64,000 nt of DNA, from NCBI GenBank assembly GCA_034190875.2, contig CM067343.1:33808092-33872091 (forward strand). The letters run 5' to 3'. Within the stretch, counting starts at the first letter, position 1. Every line of letters starts with the position of its first letter. Below are positions 45,291 through 58,651 of the stretch, in pieces. The position numbers were made by a program, and so were the translations under genes. Source of the stretch: Urechis unicinctus. Taxonomy: Eukaryota > Annelida > Polychaeta > Xenopneusta > Urechidae. The notes below the pieces were generated by a model. The model was not told the DNA's origin. It did not search any database and saw nothing but the letters and a program-made list of their open reading frames with translations.

Positions 45291-46174
45291 ATGGTTAATG
45301 GTTGTTGTGTTGGGGGCTGCTCGCGTTCCAGTCGGGACGGCGTGAGCTTGTTCAGGTTTCCTCGTAAGGACGATGTAAGCGGGTTTTAAAGGAAGCTGCT
45401 GTGCCTACTGTTTTTGCGAAGGCCTCTCCCTCTGCTGTCAAGCAATCAAGAAAGGATGGTCAGGCAAGTGGACCCCTCCCTCCCCAGCCCAAGAAAAGCA
45501 GACCTGCCTTTATCAAGAGAGAGAAGCACCGGGTGAGATTTGATGACTTTCTTGTTGTATTAGTATTGAATAAATGGTCCATTATCTTGTTAAGTTGACG
45601 GTATGGTTGCCAGGCAAGTATCATTCTTATGATATAATATGTTGCTTTTTACAGTGCTCCTTCACGGTGGTGTTTGTTTTTAAATTTGCGAGTCATTAAA
45701 TTTGTTATCATATGCTGATATGCCAAATATATGTAGGTCACGTATAATTGGTTCATTGTATCACAGATGTCAGAGAACAGGCGACAACAGAAGCTGGGGA
45801 TCCAGTCTTCAAGCTAAGATACCCCAAGTTTAAGCAGGGGCATGTTGTCACTAAAGTAGCAACAAAGGCAACATTTGGTGAATATTTTTACTGATATATA
45901 AAATGTAAACAGCAACAAATTCAATTGCCATGGAGGTATCAGGTTATAAGCAACAGTCTGGTACGCAAGCTGTGACTTGATTCCTGTTATGTTTCAAAGT
46001 ATGTCGAGTACCTGATGGCTGAGTTCTTGCTGGTTTGCTATGAGCCAACCTTGCCCAAGACAGAAGCACCACCTCCAATGTGTGCAGATGCGATGAGACC
46101 AGATCCACGACAAGCCATTGAGGCACACCAGAGTAGGTTCTGCATGTATCAAGACAAGTCCTAGGTGAGTGGAG
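45291..46174 (+). pseudogene. THAP-domain transposase-like gene with an internal deletion in the THAP domain
   Basis: Starts MVNGCCVGGCSRSSRDGVSL followed by FRFPRKDD: the first two cysteines and the FxRFP part of a THAP (C2CH zinc) domain. Just after 45374 the sequence jumps, in another frame, to RVLKEAAVPTVFAKASP, the segment that normally follows the THAP domain. The Trp, the second Cys and His pair (CSxHF) and about 50 residues are missing, so the frame hits TAA at 45387. Further exon-like blocks: to 45532 (donor CGG/GTGAGA), about 45768-45884 (FKLRYPKFKQGHVV) and about 45993-46140 (YVEYLMAEFLLVCYE, AIEAHQSRF). Probably the transposase gene of the TTAA element at 44977, dead as it stands. 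Confidence 0.65.
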
Positions 46175-46515
46175 GGTAGAGGAATCCTTGATAGTCTGGT
46201 GCTGGAAAGTTATCTTGTATTGTTGTAACAGCGCAGGATGGTAACGGAGCTCGTATCTTTTGTCCAGGATGTCCCCAGCACCAGCAAACAAACTGCCTGT
46301 ATGCAGTATACCTGTAACGCCTGTAAAATAATCATGTGACATTGTTGTACCCAGTGATACCGCGCACAAAGCTACATATATTCCTAAAGGATTCAGAGGA
46401 ATTGATGATAAGGGTCACTGATGCAAAATCATTTCGTCGTGAAGCAGAGCGGGGAATGTGTATTCATCGGTATGAGTTACTTAAGTCTAGCAATGATATT
46501 AAGATGAATTAACAT

Positions 46516-46690
<175 letters not shown>

Positions 46691-46699
46691 ATTTTGCTT

Positions 46700-48000
46700 T
46701 GACCTTGATCTGAAACTAATGTCAAGTTCATAGAATAAATGGAAAACTAGTATCTCGAATAACTCCGTTAATAATAGTCGGATTGTTACAAAATTTACAT
46801 CATTGTGTAGCTCATTCTAATTGCAAACTTGTGGTAAAATAAATGTAGACATCGAACCAACATTTTTCTCAAGCGCCCTAACCCCAGTGAAATTGGAGCC
46901 TTATTTAAGCACAAAAACCTCTTGGAGTGAGAGCCTCATAAAAATTTGTCAGCGCTAATTTAATGATTTTTTGTTTTATATGTGGATTTTTGGACAGTAG
47001 ACGACTTAAAACTTCACAAAAACCTTATGGAAGGTTGTCAACTCCATTAATAGGTCCTAAAAGTATATTACCATCCACAAATATACTTCACTTACTCATT
47101 AACCACCCTATGAATGTCAGATATCCGGAATTCAATACATATCAATTTGGGATCCCGAACGCTCAGAAAATCTATGTGGTTGCTACACCTGAGGAGATAT
47201 TGCCATGAAAATTTGTCATAATATGCAATAACTAGTAAAGATTTTGCTAAAGCTGTCACTGTGAAAACCTTATGTGAAAAAAACACCTATATGATGATGG
47301 TACACCCTACCCCTTAGATATGTACAACGAGATATGACAATTTCGGCTCAAAAATCAGTCTTGAAAGTAGCTGCTGATTCATTATTGTTTTTTTATCAGT
47401 TACCATGTTTACTAAATATGATATTACTTATCATCAATAATTTTTAAGACTGTGATGTATAATGTTATGAATCCTATATACAGAGAATGATGTTCATTGG
47501 CATTTGAAGTCACTGTAGATAGCATGCTATAGAGCAAGTAAATTGTTTAAGCAGAAAGGTTGGAACATAACAAGTCCATGTAAACTGAACTATTTAATAA
47601 CAATTGATATGTTGCATTTTCATTTCAGCATATCATTTTACCCTGATATAGATGTATATGGAATTATCACTATGTTTATTCTTGATCATTTCTGAATCAG
47701 TCACTGATTAGTCATGGATGCACCATATATGGTATAAAATGGGATATGTGTTTATTTACTGCTAAAAGTGTCATGTTGATTCAAAAGTAACTCTTATCCC
47801 CAGGCTACCATTACATTGGGAAGCATAAGTGATAGTATTATTGATTTCATAGAAACAACGAATGTTTGCACACTTATTCATAACCCCTCTAAATGCTAAT
47901 ATAGGGAAACAGCCACTCACTAATAGCCATTGATATCACATAACCACCAGCAGCGTTATTTTGCTATTCCCCACTCAAAAGCTGCACTCGCGCTCTGAGT
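46700..48000. other. Intergenic, nothing seen
   Basis: AT-rich without coding-like content. Confidence 0.5.
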
Positions 48001-48009
48001 GACACGAGC

Positions 48010-48205
48010 CCATGCGCCTATGCGCCCATCCAGTCCGCTAAGACCTCCAAACGATTCATATACCCCCAGACACCTCTGTATACTCCCGTGACCCAGTTAA
48101 CTGTAGGCTGTATGTTCCTAAACCCCTTACGCATCCTACTCCAGCACGAGAATGCTCTTCTGTCCTTAGCCACCAGGCGACTATCATCCTACACCGTGGT
48201 AACTG
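48010..48205 (-). CDS. Unassigned coding-like island
   Basis: A minus-strand frame of about 55 codons (DDSRLVAKDRRAFSCWSR, GFRNIQPTVNWVTGVYRG). GC-richer than its neighbours. No family recognised; it may belong with the small ORFs that follow. Confidence 0.2.
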
Positions 48206-48439
48206 TCCCGAGAAAACTTTATTGTATTCTTTTCCACATTTGTTTTGGAAAAGTTCCTGAGCGTGTGAGGATGTTGTACGTGCAAGTCTGACAAAATTGC
48301 TATGGTGAGAAACCCCAACAGGATAGGCATTATGTCATGTTGCAGTTTGTCAGGTTGGCAGTATCATAATTAAATCGGATCTTTCTTTGAAGCAGAGAAG
48401 GTTTATGTATTAGACTGTAGGACAACATTTTCTTGGAGG

Positions 48440-49015
48440 ATCGTTTTTAACTGTTTGTGTCATGTGGAAAGATAAAGGTTCTATTCCACAGATAGATTAC
48501 TATCGTTTACGTGGTAAGAATATTTTCTCGAATAACACCCGCTTTGTTGTATTCTGAGTATCATGACAGAGTTCTTCCGTATTTATTAAAAGATACGGGA
48601 TGGAGAGAAGAGGTGAGTTTCCCAAACAATGCAGGTCAAATAGTTCATTTGGATGTTCCAATAAGTAGGGTTGAAAGATTCAGCGGGATGACATAAAACA
48701 AAATTAAAGTATTTTAAGCATGGGAACAGTTTCTGTCACACACGCCAAATGGCTGTGAATCGTGCAAATGACTACAACAGTCCAATTGAATTTGTAAATC
48801 AGGTTAATTTCATATCGACTAACTTAAAAAAACGTGACCTACTCAGACTCGCCAACCTTTGACAAAGTCGCAATATGAAATCTCCCAAGGACGCGGATCG
48901 TTGCCATGACGCCGAAGCTATATGGCGTTGAGAGATTTCTCTGGGAAAGACTGGCAGACGATTACCAAAGTCAAGTCACATAAAATTGCCAATCTGACAA
49001 ATGATGATCATTAAA
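48440..49015 (+). pseudogene. Packed short ORFs, virus-like island
   Basis: Three back-to-back short frames: MWKDKGSIPQIDYYRLRGK from about 48460, continuing after a shift near 48535 to YLLKDTGWREEVSFPNNAGQ and a stop at about 48694; MAVNRANDYNSPIEFVNQVN (48751-48861); MALRDFSGKDWQTITKVK (about 48921-49013). All are intronless, short and closely spaced. Style and composition resemble 25977-32631. None has a known motif. Confidence 0.3.
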
Positions 49016-49156
49016 ATTCAATTTAACTTATTTTATCACAGCCCTGGTTAAGAATGATACGATTGATATAGTATTTCGGCTAATAATGACATTTCATAAA
49101 TTACGAAACTCGTTAACAATAACTCTACATTAGGCCGCCAACTTCGTGACTTCGCG

Positions 49157-49232
49157 GAAAGCATGGAAATTTGTTGTTAAATACGGATTACCCCAACAGA
49201 TACATTCTGACATGGACGGAAAAGAAGCTGTG
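49157..49232 (+). pseudogene. Possible retroelement integrase fragment
   Basis: KFVVKYGLPQQIHSDMDGK resembles the segment F..+YGLP..IHSD.G around the second Asp of Ty3-type integrases. Only about 25 codons. It could also be part of the virus-like island. Confidence 0.25.
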
Positions 49233-49399
49233 TCGGTAAAATAATATACTATCTCTATTAGTGAGTGCTCTGTATTACCTAATCCGCGTTTTACCCCTAC
49301 CCAGACCGAATTTATATCCATGACCCAAATCGCTCGACAGAACGAGCGCGATCAGCTGATCCACAATTTCGGCGTAAGCAGCTTTCGTTTGAATATTGT

Positions 49400-52300
49400 T
49401 GGATGGTTCTGTTAAGTTGAAAAACAAATTGTTGTTTGACAGACTTGTTTGGCTGTTATAGTTATGACTGTCCGGTGATATGTAAATGTAAAGAGAACTT
49501 GACTAAGAAACATCAGCTTAACCATTTTAACAATTAATGGATGCCCTTCAGAGGCTGCTTATCCACTGTCACCTGTGATTTCATAAACTGAACTATTGCC
49601 AATTATCTTAATATGAGTCAATAATAATAAGGTCAAAGGGTCCCCAGATTGCAATTATAACAGTATTTGGGGGTAGTCCTATTTCTGATGTTGGATCTAA
49701 ATTGTAAAGAGTTGTCTGATGTCATGACCAAATATCAATTACAATTTGAAGTCACAGCTTCACATGCATATTGGGCTGTTGCCTATCCAGGCAATGGCCA
49801 ATGTGATGGTCTATCAAAAGAGGGAATAAGTTGATGGTGGAAATACAGACTTGAAAGTGTCAGATATCACCACAGGGTCATCTAATACAAATAACACCAG
49901 CCATTAAATAAACAGCCTCTGAACTGCATAACTATTTAATTGTATTATAAATGAGCATCTGTGCTATAAAAACCATGACTATGAATATTATGTAATTTGA
50001 CAGTAGCTAACATTGAATGTTTTCAGCTGAACAGCTGATGTGGCCTCACATAAGTTGCCTGGCATTGAATTATGTGATCTGAAATTTGCAGGTATCCTAA
50101 AAGTAAGTGTGGAAACATTTTATGAAGTGTTATATTGTGAAAATAACTAACCAGTATACTGGGTCTCTCTATCTTCTAACTGCATTGCTCTCCAAGCTTC
50201 CATTCAAATTGAAATGCATTATCATATATATAGAGCTCTGTTAAAGTTTGAGCCCATGTACTGTGAATATGGAAGAAATTCTATTCTGAACCAACCAGAT
50301 ATGTATACTTCCACAACTCTACGCATATATGTTTCATTAATATAGATATCTATGTCAGATGTGAGCTTGGGAACCTATCAGAGACTACTGCCTGAATTGG
50401 CCATAACTAAAGTGGGTGTGTACTTGGCACAAATGGATTGCCTTGACACAGTCGGTTTGTTTGCTTGTATTAAGAGACATTATATGATGAAGTATTTTTC
50501 AATTTTTTACCACAACCATACCGCATTTTTGGAACATGGTCCGATTTTCATCAAATGATCAATTAAATGGTTCTGAAAACTCACACAATATGCAGGTCAC
50601 ATAATCATAAACAAATGTGAAGCAATGGAAGAAATATGCAGTGATCCAAACATTATTCCTCATTGTTCACTTCTGAATAAATGCATAGTCTGTAATGTGT
50701 CAATTATATTAATTTTGCAATGAATTTTGTAAAATGCCTGTGCTTTTGTTTATTAGATACTGAACCAGCTGCCTAAGCAATTACCAGCTATGCCACAAGT
50801 CAGCCTGTGACAACAAACACTGTAGACCCCAGACTTAAAGATGCCAACAAAAACAACTTGATTTCTAGAGACTCAGAGTCCGATCAGGATGTCTCAAGCA
50901 GAACATACATCAAAGATACAAGTGGGTATTTTTCATTCCTCTGTGGTCTGTTTACTAGTGACAAGGTATGAACCAAAGAAAGGCTTCTTTGCATTATAAA
51001 TGAATTCCAGTTAAGTGACCTTCATATAAAAGTCACTACCTACTGCATGGTCTATACAGGCTTGTGGTATATTACGAATGTCATTAAAAAACTGCTATAA
51101 CTAGAAGCTAATAGCGAAATATGAAAACACTATATCAATGCACATGCAGACCGCTTCTAATGGGATACAAGGCAGAAGTTATATTCAGCTACCCAGTCCA
51201 AGGAAACTACTCCCAGGTATGCCATATATACTTCAGAATATATTGTATTAATCAGGATAAATTTGACAGAAAGATCATTCCCAGTATCTCTTATATGGTA
51301 GTTGTCATATATTATATACAATTGTTGCACAATTGTGGTGTAGGCTGAATTGTTATTAAAGCTTGTAGATTAGCCATGCACTGCCATGTGATGTTACATG
51401 ATTAAGTAACTTTATCTGATGCTTTATCAATAAGTTATATCTTCTATTCTCAGCATTGCACTGCAGACAGATTATTACAAAAATTGTAGCTGCACTGACT
51501 AAATGTACAATCTGTGTAGCACTAAAATAATCTCTCTTATAGTTCTATGCATCTTTCTGAAGATGTCCTGTCAATCTAAAACCTGCTGAGGTGCTGCAAT
51601 CTTGTGTTTAACAGCTATTCAGTCTATGAAACATTTATGGTCACCATCTTATACAGAATGCATGTGACACTATTCATATGACACTAGCCTCACACCCAAC
51701 CTCACTTTGACACCTGGAGTTGTTCTACACCATTCAATCAGACAAATGTTAGGTTATAGCTGTACCAGCAAGGAACACTAACTAACATTCTGTGGGATGG
51801 TGCATCAATCTGAACCACACATCTCTTTCCACCAGTTTTGGTTCAATGATGGAACTGTTATCTCTGGATTAGTGGTGCCAAGTAATTTGCTTAATATGTG
51901 TACATGTTGATTGTTTCAGGGAAGAAAGAAATTCTTAAGTCACAGCTGCCAATGGGACGTTCCTTACTAAAAAATTGGGAAAAAATTATGAATGAGCAGC
52001 GCAAGTTCCAATGGGCCTTTTACCACATCTTAATTATGCTTGAAATGTCATTAACCATGCATAATTGTAATGAGCAGTGGTAGTTCCAAATGGTTGTGCC
52101 ACAAACTCTTAATTATGTTTGAAATGTCAATAAACATGCATAACTGTCATACAAGTGACCTTATAATCACTATATAGTTTATAGACAATATTACACATGC
52201 CCAGTTTATTCAGTTAATGATGCAATAATATTTCATCATAGCTTTTGACAGTAAAAAACGATTTTAAAACTATGTTTACCCATGGCCTCAGTGTTAAAAC

Positions 52301-52690
52301 TATGATTACCAGTGGACTTACTTGTTCCATAGCTATGATATTAATGTTGTGTTACCTGCATTTCAAATCCAACGGCATTTAAACAACAAATTATGGCTAT
52401 ATGAAACCTGTTAGCTAGGGAGAACTATGAATGTATTACTATAACAGATAATATAATCAGAAATAATGGAGACAACATTGAGGTAGTACGGTTATTAGCG
52501 TATATTTCCATGAACTAGAACAAAAAGTTCTTACAAATAAACATGCCTGTCTGTGAGCTACATTGGATGAGAACAAAAATGAAAGAGTGCATACGACAGA
52601 GCCTGAACGATTAAGCGTTATGATGAACCACGGAGACGCCTCCATTGGCAAACAAACAACCATATTGAGTTGAAGAGTGGGAGCCACAGG
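49400..52690. other. Intergenic, at most degraded exons
   Basis: One coding-like block at 50760-50925 (LKDANKNNLISRDSESDQDV), with an in-frame TAA near its start, could be a lost exon of the THAP gene. Otherwise nothing. Confidence 0.35.
51991..52147. repeat. Tandem duplication, 2 x 79 bp
   Basis: Units 51991-52068 and 52069-52147 both begin AATGAGCAG and end ATGCATAA(T/C)TGT, with about 80% identity. Confidence 0.85.
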
Positions 52691-52765
52691 GATTTATATA
52701 AATCGTCTATTACTATAACTACATCGGTGTTGTTATATTAGTAGCAGAAGATGACCATTCGATAA

Positions 52766-53089
52766 AATAAATCCCAGTGCGGAGTGTGTGCAAGATTAGG
52801 GCTTAACATCGAAGTTCACTTAGCGACGGAGCGTACAGGTCTCGGACAGGATGTGGAAGGAATGTGGGATGCTATTGAACTATGTTCACGTTTTCTCAAT
52901 GATAAGAAAGCCGACCCCTGTCAAGTTCATATTCAGACTCTCGGCCCATATTGCGCGTTCCATCCCACAAGTTCCTATACGACTTCCAGTTTCACAGTGT
53001 GCGTATCACGGTGTAGATATATCTATTCATTCACCCGCCCGGCACTCGAAAGCGCCAGACATTTAGAGCCTTTGCTCCTCCATGCTTGA
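52766..53089 (+). CDS. Unassigned ORF after a TATA box
   Basis: Open from 52766 without an ATG at its head. The first half looks like protein (LNIEVHLATERTGLGQDVEG, MWDAIELCSRFLNDKK); later codons look less convincing and another frame may take over near 52970. A TATATAA lies at about 52694. No family recognised. Similar in character to the virus-like islands. Confidence 0.25.
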   Translation, partial: NKSQCGVCARLGLNIEVHLATERTGLGQDVEGMWDAIELCSRFLNDKKADPCQVHIQTLGPYCAFHPTSSYTTSSFTVCVSRCRYIYSFTRPALESARHLEPLLLHA

Positions 53090-53295
53090 ATTACTTTGGA
53101 TAGTACTTCTTTTGATATGAAATGAATGAATCGCTGTTAATTAAACATGCATCGCCCCTTAACTGCACGTTAATTCTATCGCTTATTACCATTTCAAATT
53201 AAGATTCCCCGTCATACAGACAGGGATGAAAGTCATATCCCATGGCATAGATGCAAACATTTAATTCCCGTCACAACAAGCTCACCACACTGTCG

Positions 53296-53420
53296 CATAA
53301 TGGTTGGTTTTTGTTGTGTCCCAAAGCGTTTGGGTTTTTGTTATGTGCCAAAATATTTGGTTTTTTGTTATGTTCCATAATGGTTGTTTTTTTGTTATGT
53401 CCCAAACTATGTTCCACAAT
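53296..53420. repeat. Short T-rich tandem repeat, about 33-bp unit
   Basis: Four imperfect copies of a unit with TTTTTGTTATGT(C/T)CCA(A/T)AA. The Phe/Leu-rich ORFs over it are artefacts. Confidence 0.7.
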
Positions 53421-53589
53421 AGTTGTTTTTTTTACCCTATGTTTTGGAACAACCATTTTGTACAAAATATATAAGTTTAATAAAACAATGAAATTTAAGT
53501 TTACGAAACCGAAACATGTCCCTAAATGACCATATTGACTATACTCTATTTTGGAACATGTCCATAATAGTCTCACACGTTTTGGTACA

Positions 53590-53752
53590 CATAAATATAT
53601 ATATAGTTATATATAAAATATATAGATAGAGAATATAAATATAGATTTATATATATATATATATACTAAATAATATATATATACGATATATATATATATA
53701 TATATATAGATATAGATATATATATACATATATATATAAATAAATATATATT
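53590..53752. repeat. TA-rich microsatellite, interrupted
   Basis: TATATA/AAATATA mixture. Confidence 0.9.
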
Positions 53753-53759
53753 CAATCCG

Positions 53760-55020
53760 CTAGACAACACTGACAATATGCAGTGTGATTTACCAAATTG
53801 TAAACAGCAGAATTATAGAAAATATTTGCCCAGGATTGATTGATTATGTATATTTTGCCAATGTTTATGTCAGTAATAGAATGTCTGATGTCTACCGTGG
53901 GTCGATTCTGCCATGCTATGGCAGTGTTAGTGCGCTTCGACACGTTAAATGGAAGTCGGTAAAGACCATTATTTACATTTGTTTCAACTTCGGATGCTAT
54001 TAAATATTCAAACTGTAATCAGTACGCGTGCTATGTAGATGTAAATATAAATGCATGTAAATACGAGATAACCGGTTGCTCTTTGTCAACATACGACTAG
54101 TTAAGGGTTGAGTGGTTTTATAGCGGGTCCTATGACATCCAGTGCAGTGCATTCATATGGGGAGACAATTACGATGAAATGGTTTTGTCATTTCAATACA
54201 AGGCTCGTATATCAGTTATTTGTGGAGGTGTGTGCCTGATAATAAGTCTCCATTAGTCTCCATTAGTTTGCAAGCTGAAAATATTTCACATTTTAGGTAT
54301 ATAAATCAAAATAATTGGTAAATGTTATTATTAAACTAAATTTACTCCAGTGCTGCATCAATATGCTAGCTCACTTTCCTTAATTAGTCGTGATAGAAAC
54401 GGATCTCAAAGAGGAGTATTATGCATTGTATATTCACATATCTGCATTTAATTTGAAATGTTTGGAAACACATATAAGTAAATAACTGAAAAGTCCGAAA
54501 CAATTGCAGTCAAGTAACAGGTAACATGATGCTGTAAAGGGTTGTTTTAAAGAATCTTTGTGTGCGTCACTTTAGTTTTATGATTTGAATGAGGTTACGA
54601 CTAACGATGCAAATTGTCAATGTTTAACATTTATGGACAACTATTGTAGCGTTGCAGTTGCTAAAAGCCTACGTCAATAACAATAACTCATGCTTTGTTA
54701 TTCATGATATGCTATCTAATCCAACCGAGTTATGTTATGTCCCCGCAGACAACAAAACAAACACAGGCTTCACTTTATCGATGCTGTGCAGGGAACGGAA
54801 CAGTATTAGGCAATTATATTCATACACAAAGGCTACATGGAATCTTTCTGATGAAATGGTCTAACGCATCCTTATTCTTGGAAGCTATTTCTTTATGTTA
54901 TTGCTTATCGCCTTTCTGCGAGAGCGTCAGTTGATATGGTTAACTTTCAAAGAAACTAATGTAGCAGCTTCACAACAGACTCATTTGACAAATGCATGAA
55001 ATGAATCGGCACACGCCGCT
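53760..55020. other. Intergenic, no confident gene
   Basis: Short frames only. That at 53785-54003 has no recognisable motif. Confidence 0.4.
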
Positions 55021-55029
55021 CACAACATG

Positions 55030-55333
<304 letters not shown>

Positions 55334-55417
55334 GTACGTTCACACTTGCATAAGCTTCTAAGTCTATATTTATCTAAAATGAAACAACAAGTGAGCTCCA
55401 CTTGTTAGGGCCGCAGC

Positions 55418-55636
55418 GCCACCAAGATGCAGCGGCCGTGCAAAATATGCTACATAAAGGAGCGGCGCTAGAGCTTTGCTTCATATTTCATTGTAAGGGT
55501 TAAGGGCTGAGGGCTGCTACACAGTAATTCCGGTCATCTCTCTTCACTAGCGCTGATACAGATTATCGCTTGTTGTGGTTGCAGATTGTACCTCTGTTGA
55601 GCATTAAGGATAAATATTGCCAGCATCCTTTTAAAG
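55418..55636 (+). promoter_or_regulatory. Candidate TATA-less promoter and non-coding first exon
   Basis: A GC-rich patch (CCACCAAGATGCAGCGGCC, YY1-like) in AT-rich DNA is followed by about 150 bases ending in a good splice donor, TTAAAG/GTGAGA (exon end 55636). No coding exon was recognised downstream, so the gene, if real, may continue far to the right. Confidence 0.3.
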
Positions 55637-55639
55637 GTG

Positions 55640-58600
55640 AGAGACTAAATATATAATATGTGTGGTGTAACGGTCACATAACGATAACACTAAAATAATA
55701 TCAAACGGTTTTGGATTTAGATTGTTTGGTAGGTCTGATATTCAAATCCACGACGAGTAAGCTATATCAAACCAATATAGGTAGCGTTAATTGGACGATT
55801 TAAAATAACGTCCTATGCCTTGTATGATGGGGCAACGTCCGATGATTGCGATAATATTCAATCATTCGTTCCAATATATACCCATCTAACACCGATGTTA
55901 GTATCCATTATAATCCCGAGTCGTTGGTGAAATTTGTTTCTTTAGCATGTGTCGATGTAATTTATAATATGACATTAAACTCTGTCATATTATATTTACA
56001 ATGTTCTGCGAATGTATTGTACACATAAGTTACTATGATGCCGTGACACTATGATTTATCATGATGATGCTCATCAGTGCCCATATATCCGAGATCAATC
56101 GCGTCTGGTACTTATTAGGCTTGCTGAACCCATGTTTCTACTTTGAAAATCACAAGAATTTTCACGAGTTAACATGGTGCGATAAACGCAATTTTGTATA
56201 CTCTTTGAAGTTACCGGGTTAGATTCGTAAAGTAACCAAATGCAAAGGATGCTGAAATGAATTCGGATCGGCGTTTCTAGCAACCGTCCATCTCCTGTGA
56301 TCATTTAGGTCATGTGTGCAAGTTTATCATAAAACCTGTAACTCTATAAAGCTCTGCTATCAGACAAGAGCTGTTCTATATAAAGTACAAATATCAATCG
56401 TTTCTACATAGGGCCCATAGGAACGTGAGCCTTCCGTTACAAACCATGGTTTGTTGTTGGAGCGAGATAATTGTGAACAGCAAGGTTGTTGCTTTTTTCA
56501 TATTTTTCACAACAATACTTTAGGAATATCATTTAACGGGCCATGAGACTTTTACTTGCTTACAAATGTGAGCGACTCATACTTAATACCGAAAAAAAGT
56601 GATGCGCTACTCGTCATCACTTACGAGATATAAAACACTTAATTCATAATTCGATTGAAACGTTGTAACTGTTATTGTGCCAAATTCATGTATAAGATAT
56701 AGTCAGTGGTAAATATAATGTGGGGGATGATACTGATGAGAAAAGAGTAATTTGTAACTCATTGCTATCCGTAGTGTACATCTTTTACACCCGTAATGTC
56801 ATTGCATTATTTCTTAGCTAGCCATTTATTTGACACACCTAGAAATTCAGTTTATACTCTATCTTGTTCCTTTGTTGGGTTGAATGCCCCATCTGTTGTC
56901 GCTTAATATGCATTAAACTCTAAATGGCCCAAATCTACATAATGATACATTATCCAAAGTCGATTGCGGTTATATCAGCCCCAATTCGACCCATGTTTAT
57001 TCTGGCGTGATTAGAATACCAACGAACAAGAAGCAGCTTATTCATGCTTGTGCGTTCATGCATCTAAGTAAAACATGTAAAAAATATGTACGAATTTATA
57101 TTTCCGTTCGTATATATGCATTTATGCATGAAAACAAAGCAAAGAATAAATGACTACAAGGGCTTCTCTAAGATGTGGTCATGTTGTTAACGAATCATTA
57201 TGTATTGAAAATAATTCCTTGTACATTGTTTTCGGGGTACTATTCACGGCTCGTTTATAAGCATAGTGTTGTAGCGGAGTAAATATTTGTTTGGAGCATA
57301 TAAACAGTCTTCATTACTAAAATGACCAACGTGGGGTCATTAAAGACAACGTAATACCTCTCGCCAATCAATCCAATGGTTATAAAGATAATGTAAGGCA
57401 TGATATCGCTGGTAAAATTGGATGGTCGGAAACCTCTTTGATGTGCAACGCAAACTACGCTACATTCATATCTTTGTATAAACAATATCACTTCAATTAA
57501 GACGAGTGCAGCTTTATTCCAATTCAGAATTTTTCAGTCATACATTCCGCCACCGAAACTTCTATTCGTGTTAAATGGTGTAAAATTATTTTATATGACA
57601 TATAAACCATGGTCGTGAAACATGGGGATCATGATACTAAGGCCAATTATCACATTTCTGTATTTATCAACTGCATTTTGTGGTATGCCTCGTTTGCAAT
57701 TTAAGCTATCCAGTTTACAATTTTCCCAACATCAATATCACAAATAGTTAAAATGCCCGTTACATTTATGCGCACATCAGTTGTTGGAGAGACAATCAAT
57801 CGCAGCCAAACACAATAACCATTCCCAAGGGTTTGTAATTTTTGATAGCTGGATTAATGAAATGGGTTTAAAATGATATCGGCAAAGGTTGTGCATTCCT
57901 CGACAGTAATAAGCATAGGAGGTTGATAAACGCTGTTTCAGTGGAATCAGGGAACTATAGACAACGTTTTACTGATAAATAGACATATTTCCAGGAGATG
58001 CATTGCTGACAATTTTATATTATGTGCTACATGTCTATGGATTGTAGAATTTGATATCAGCTTTACATTGAATTAAATTAAATCGGATGAATTGGTTTGA
58101 AAATCTTAACCGAAACAATACCACTTTGCTGATGAATCTGTATGTTAGGTTCTGTGACAATTTATACTTGTGCGATGTTTTGTTCTCAGCCATGGCTACC
58201 ACATATGTACATTGCGGCTAGTATGACAATTAGCAGTCCTAATAATGATGCACATGCGATTTATTTATTAGATAAGCCAGCAAACGGCCCAATGACAATA
58301 TTCATCCTCGTACGATATTCATTAACATTGGCATTTGTTCGTTTCCACCATGTAGACAAATATTTCAATGCATATTCTACATATATACCACAACTTGTTT
58401 TTCGCTAGGACATTGGATCGACTGCCAGTAAAGTAATTTACAAGATGTTGGATACGTAGACTCACAACATCATATGAAAGACAATGTGGTTTACAAGCAC
58501 AAGTAAAAAAAATATTTATGTTAATAATTTGACCTTTGCCGATGTCCAAGTCAGCAAATATGATTGCATAGAAGCCTAGCAAAATAAAAAGAATTCATAC

Positions 58601-58650
58601 TTGGTTATTCATGATATCCTGGCTACCATTGTTCATGTTGTTTGCCAAAG
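55640..58650. other. Intergenic or intronic, nothing seen
   Basis: AT-rich. No coding-like segment. It may be intron of a gene starting at 55.5 kb. Confidence 0.45.
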
Positions 58651-58651
58651 A

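Larger units (their letters stand above)
44977..46180 (+). mobile_element. Left end and gene of a second TTAA/THAP (Kolobok-like) element
   Basis: TTAA at 44977-44980 is followed by AGTGC, the same first bases as the element at 11977. A TGACGTCA CRE (near 45163) again lies upstream of the gene. The right end was not found: no reverse-complement AGTGC plus TTAA was noticed up to 54 kb. The outer limit given here is only the last coding-like exon. Confidence 0.5.

Noticed and set aside
45944-46369. 141-codon minus-strand ORF
   Set aside because: The plus strand carries the transposase-like exon there (YVEYLMAEF); the minus frame is its shadow.
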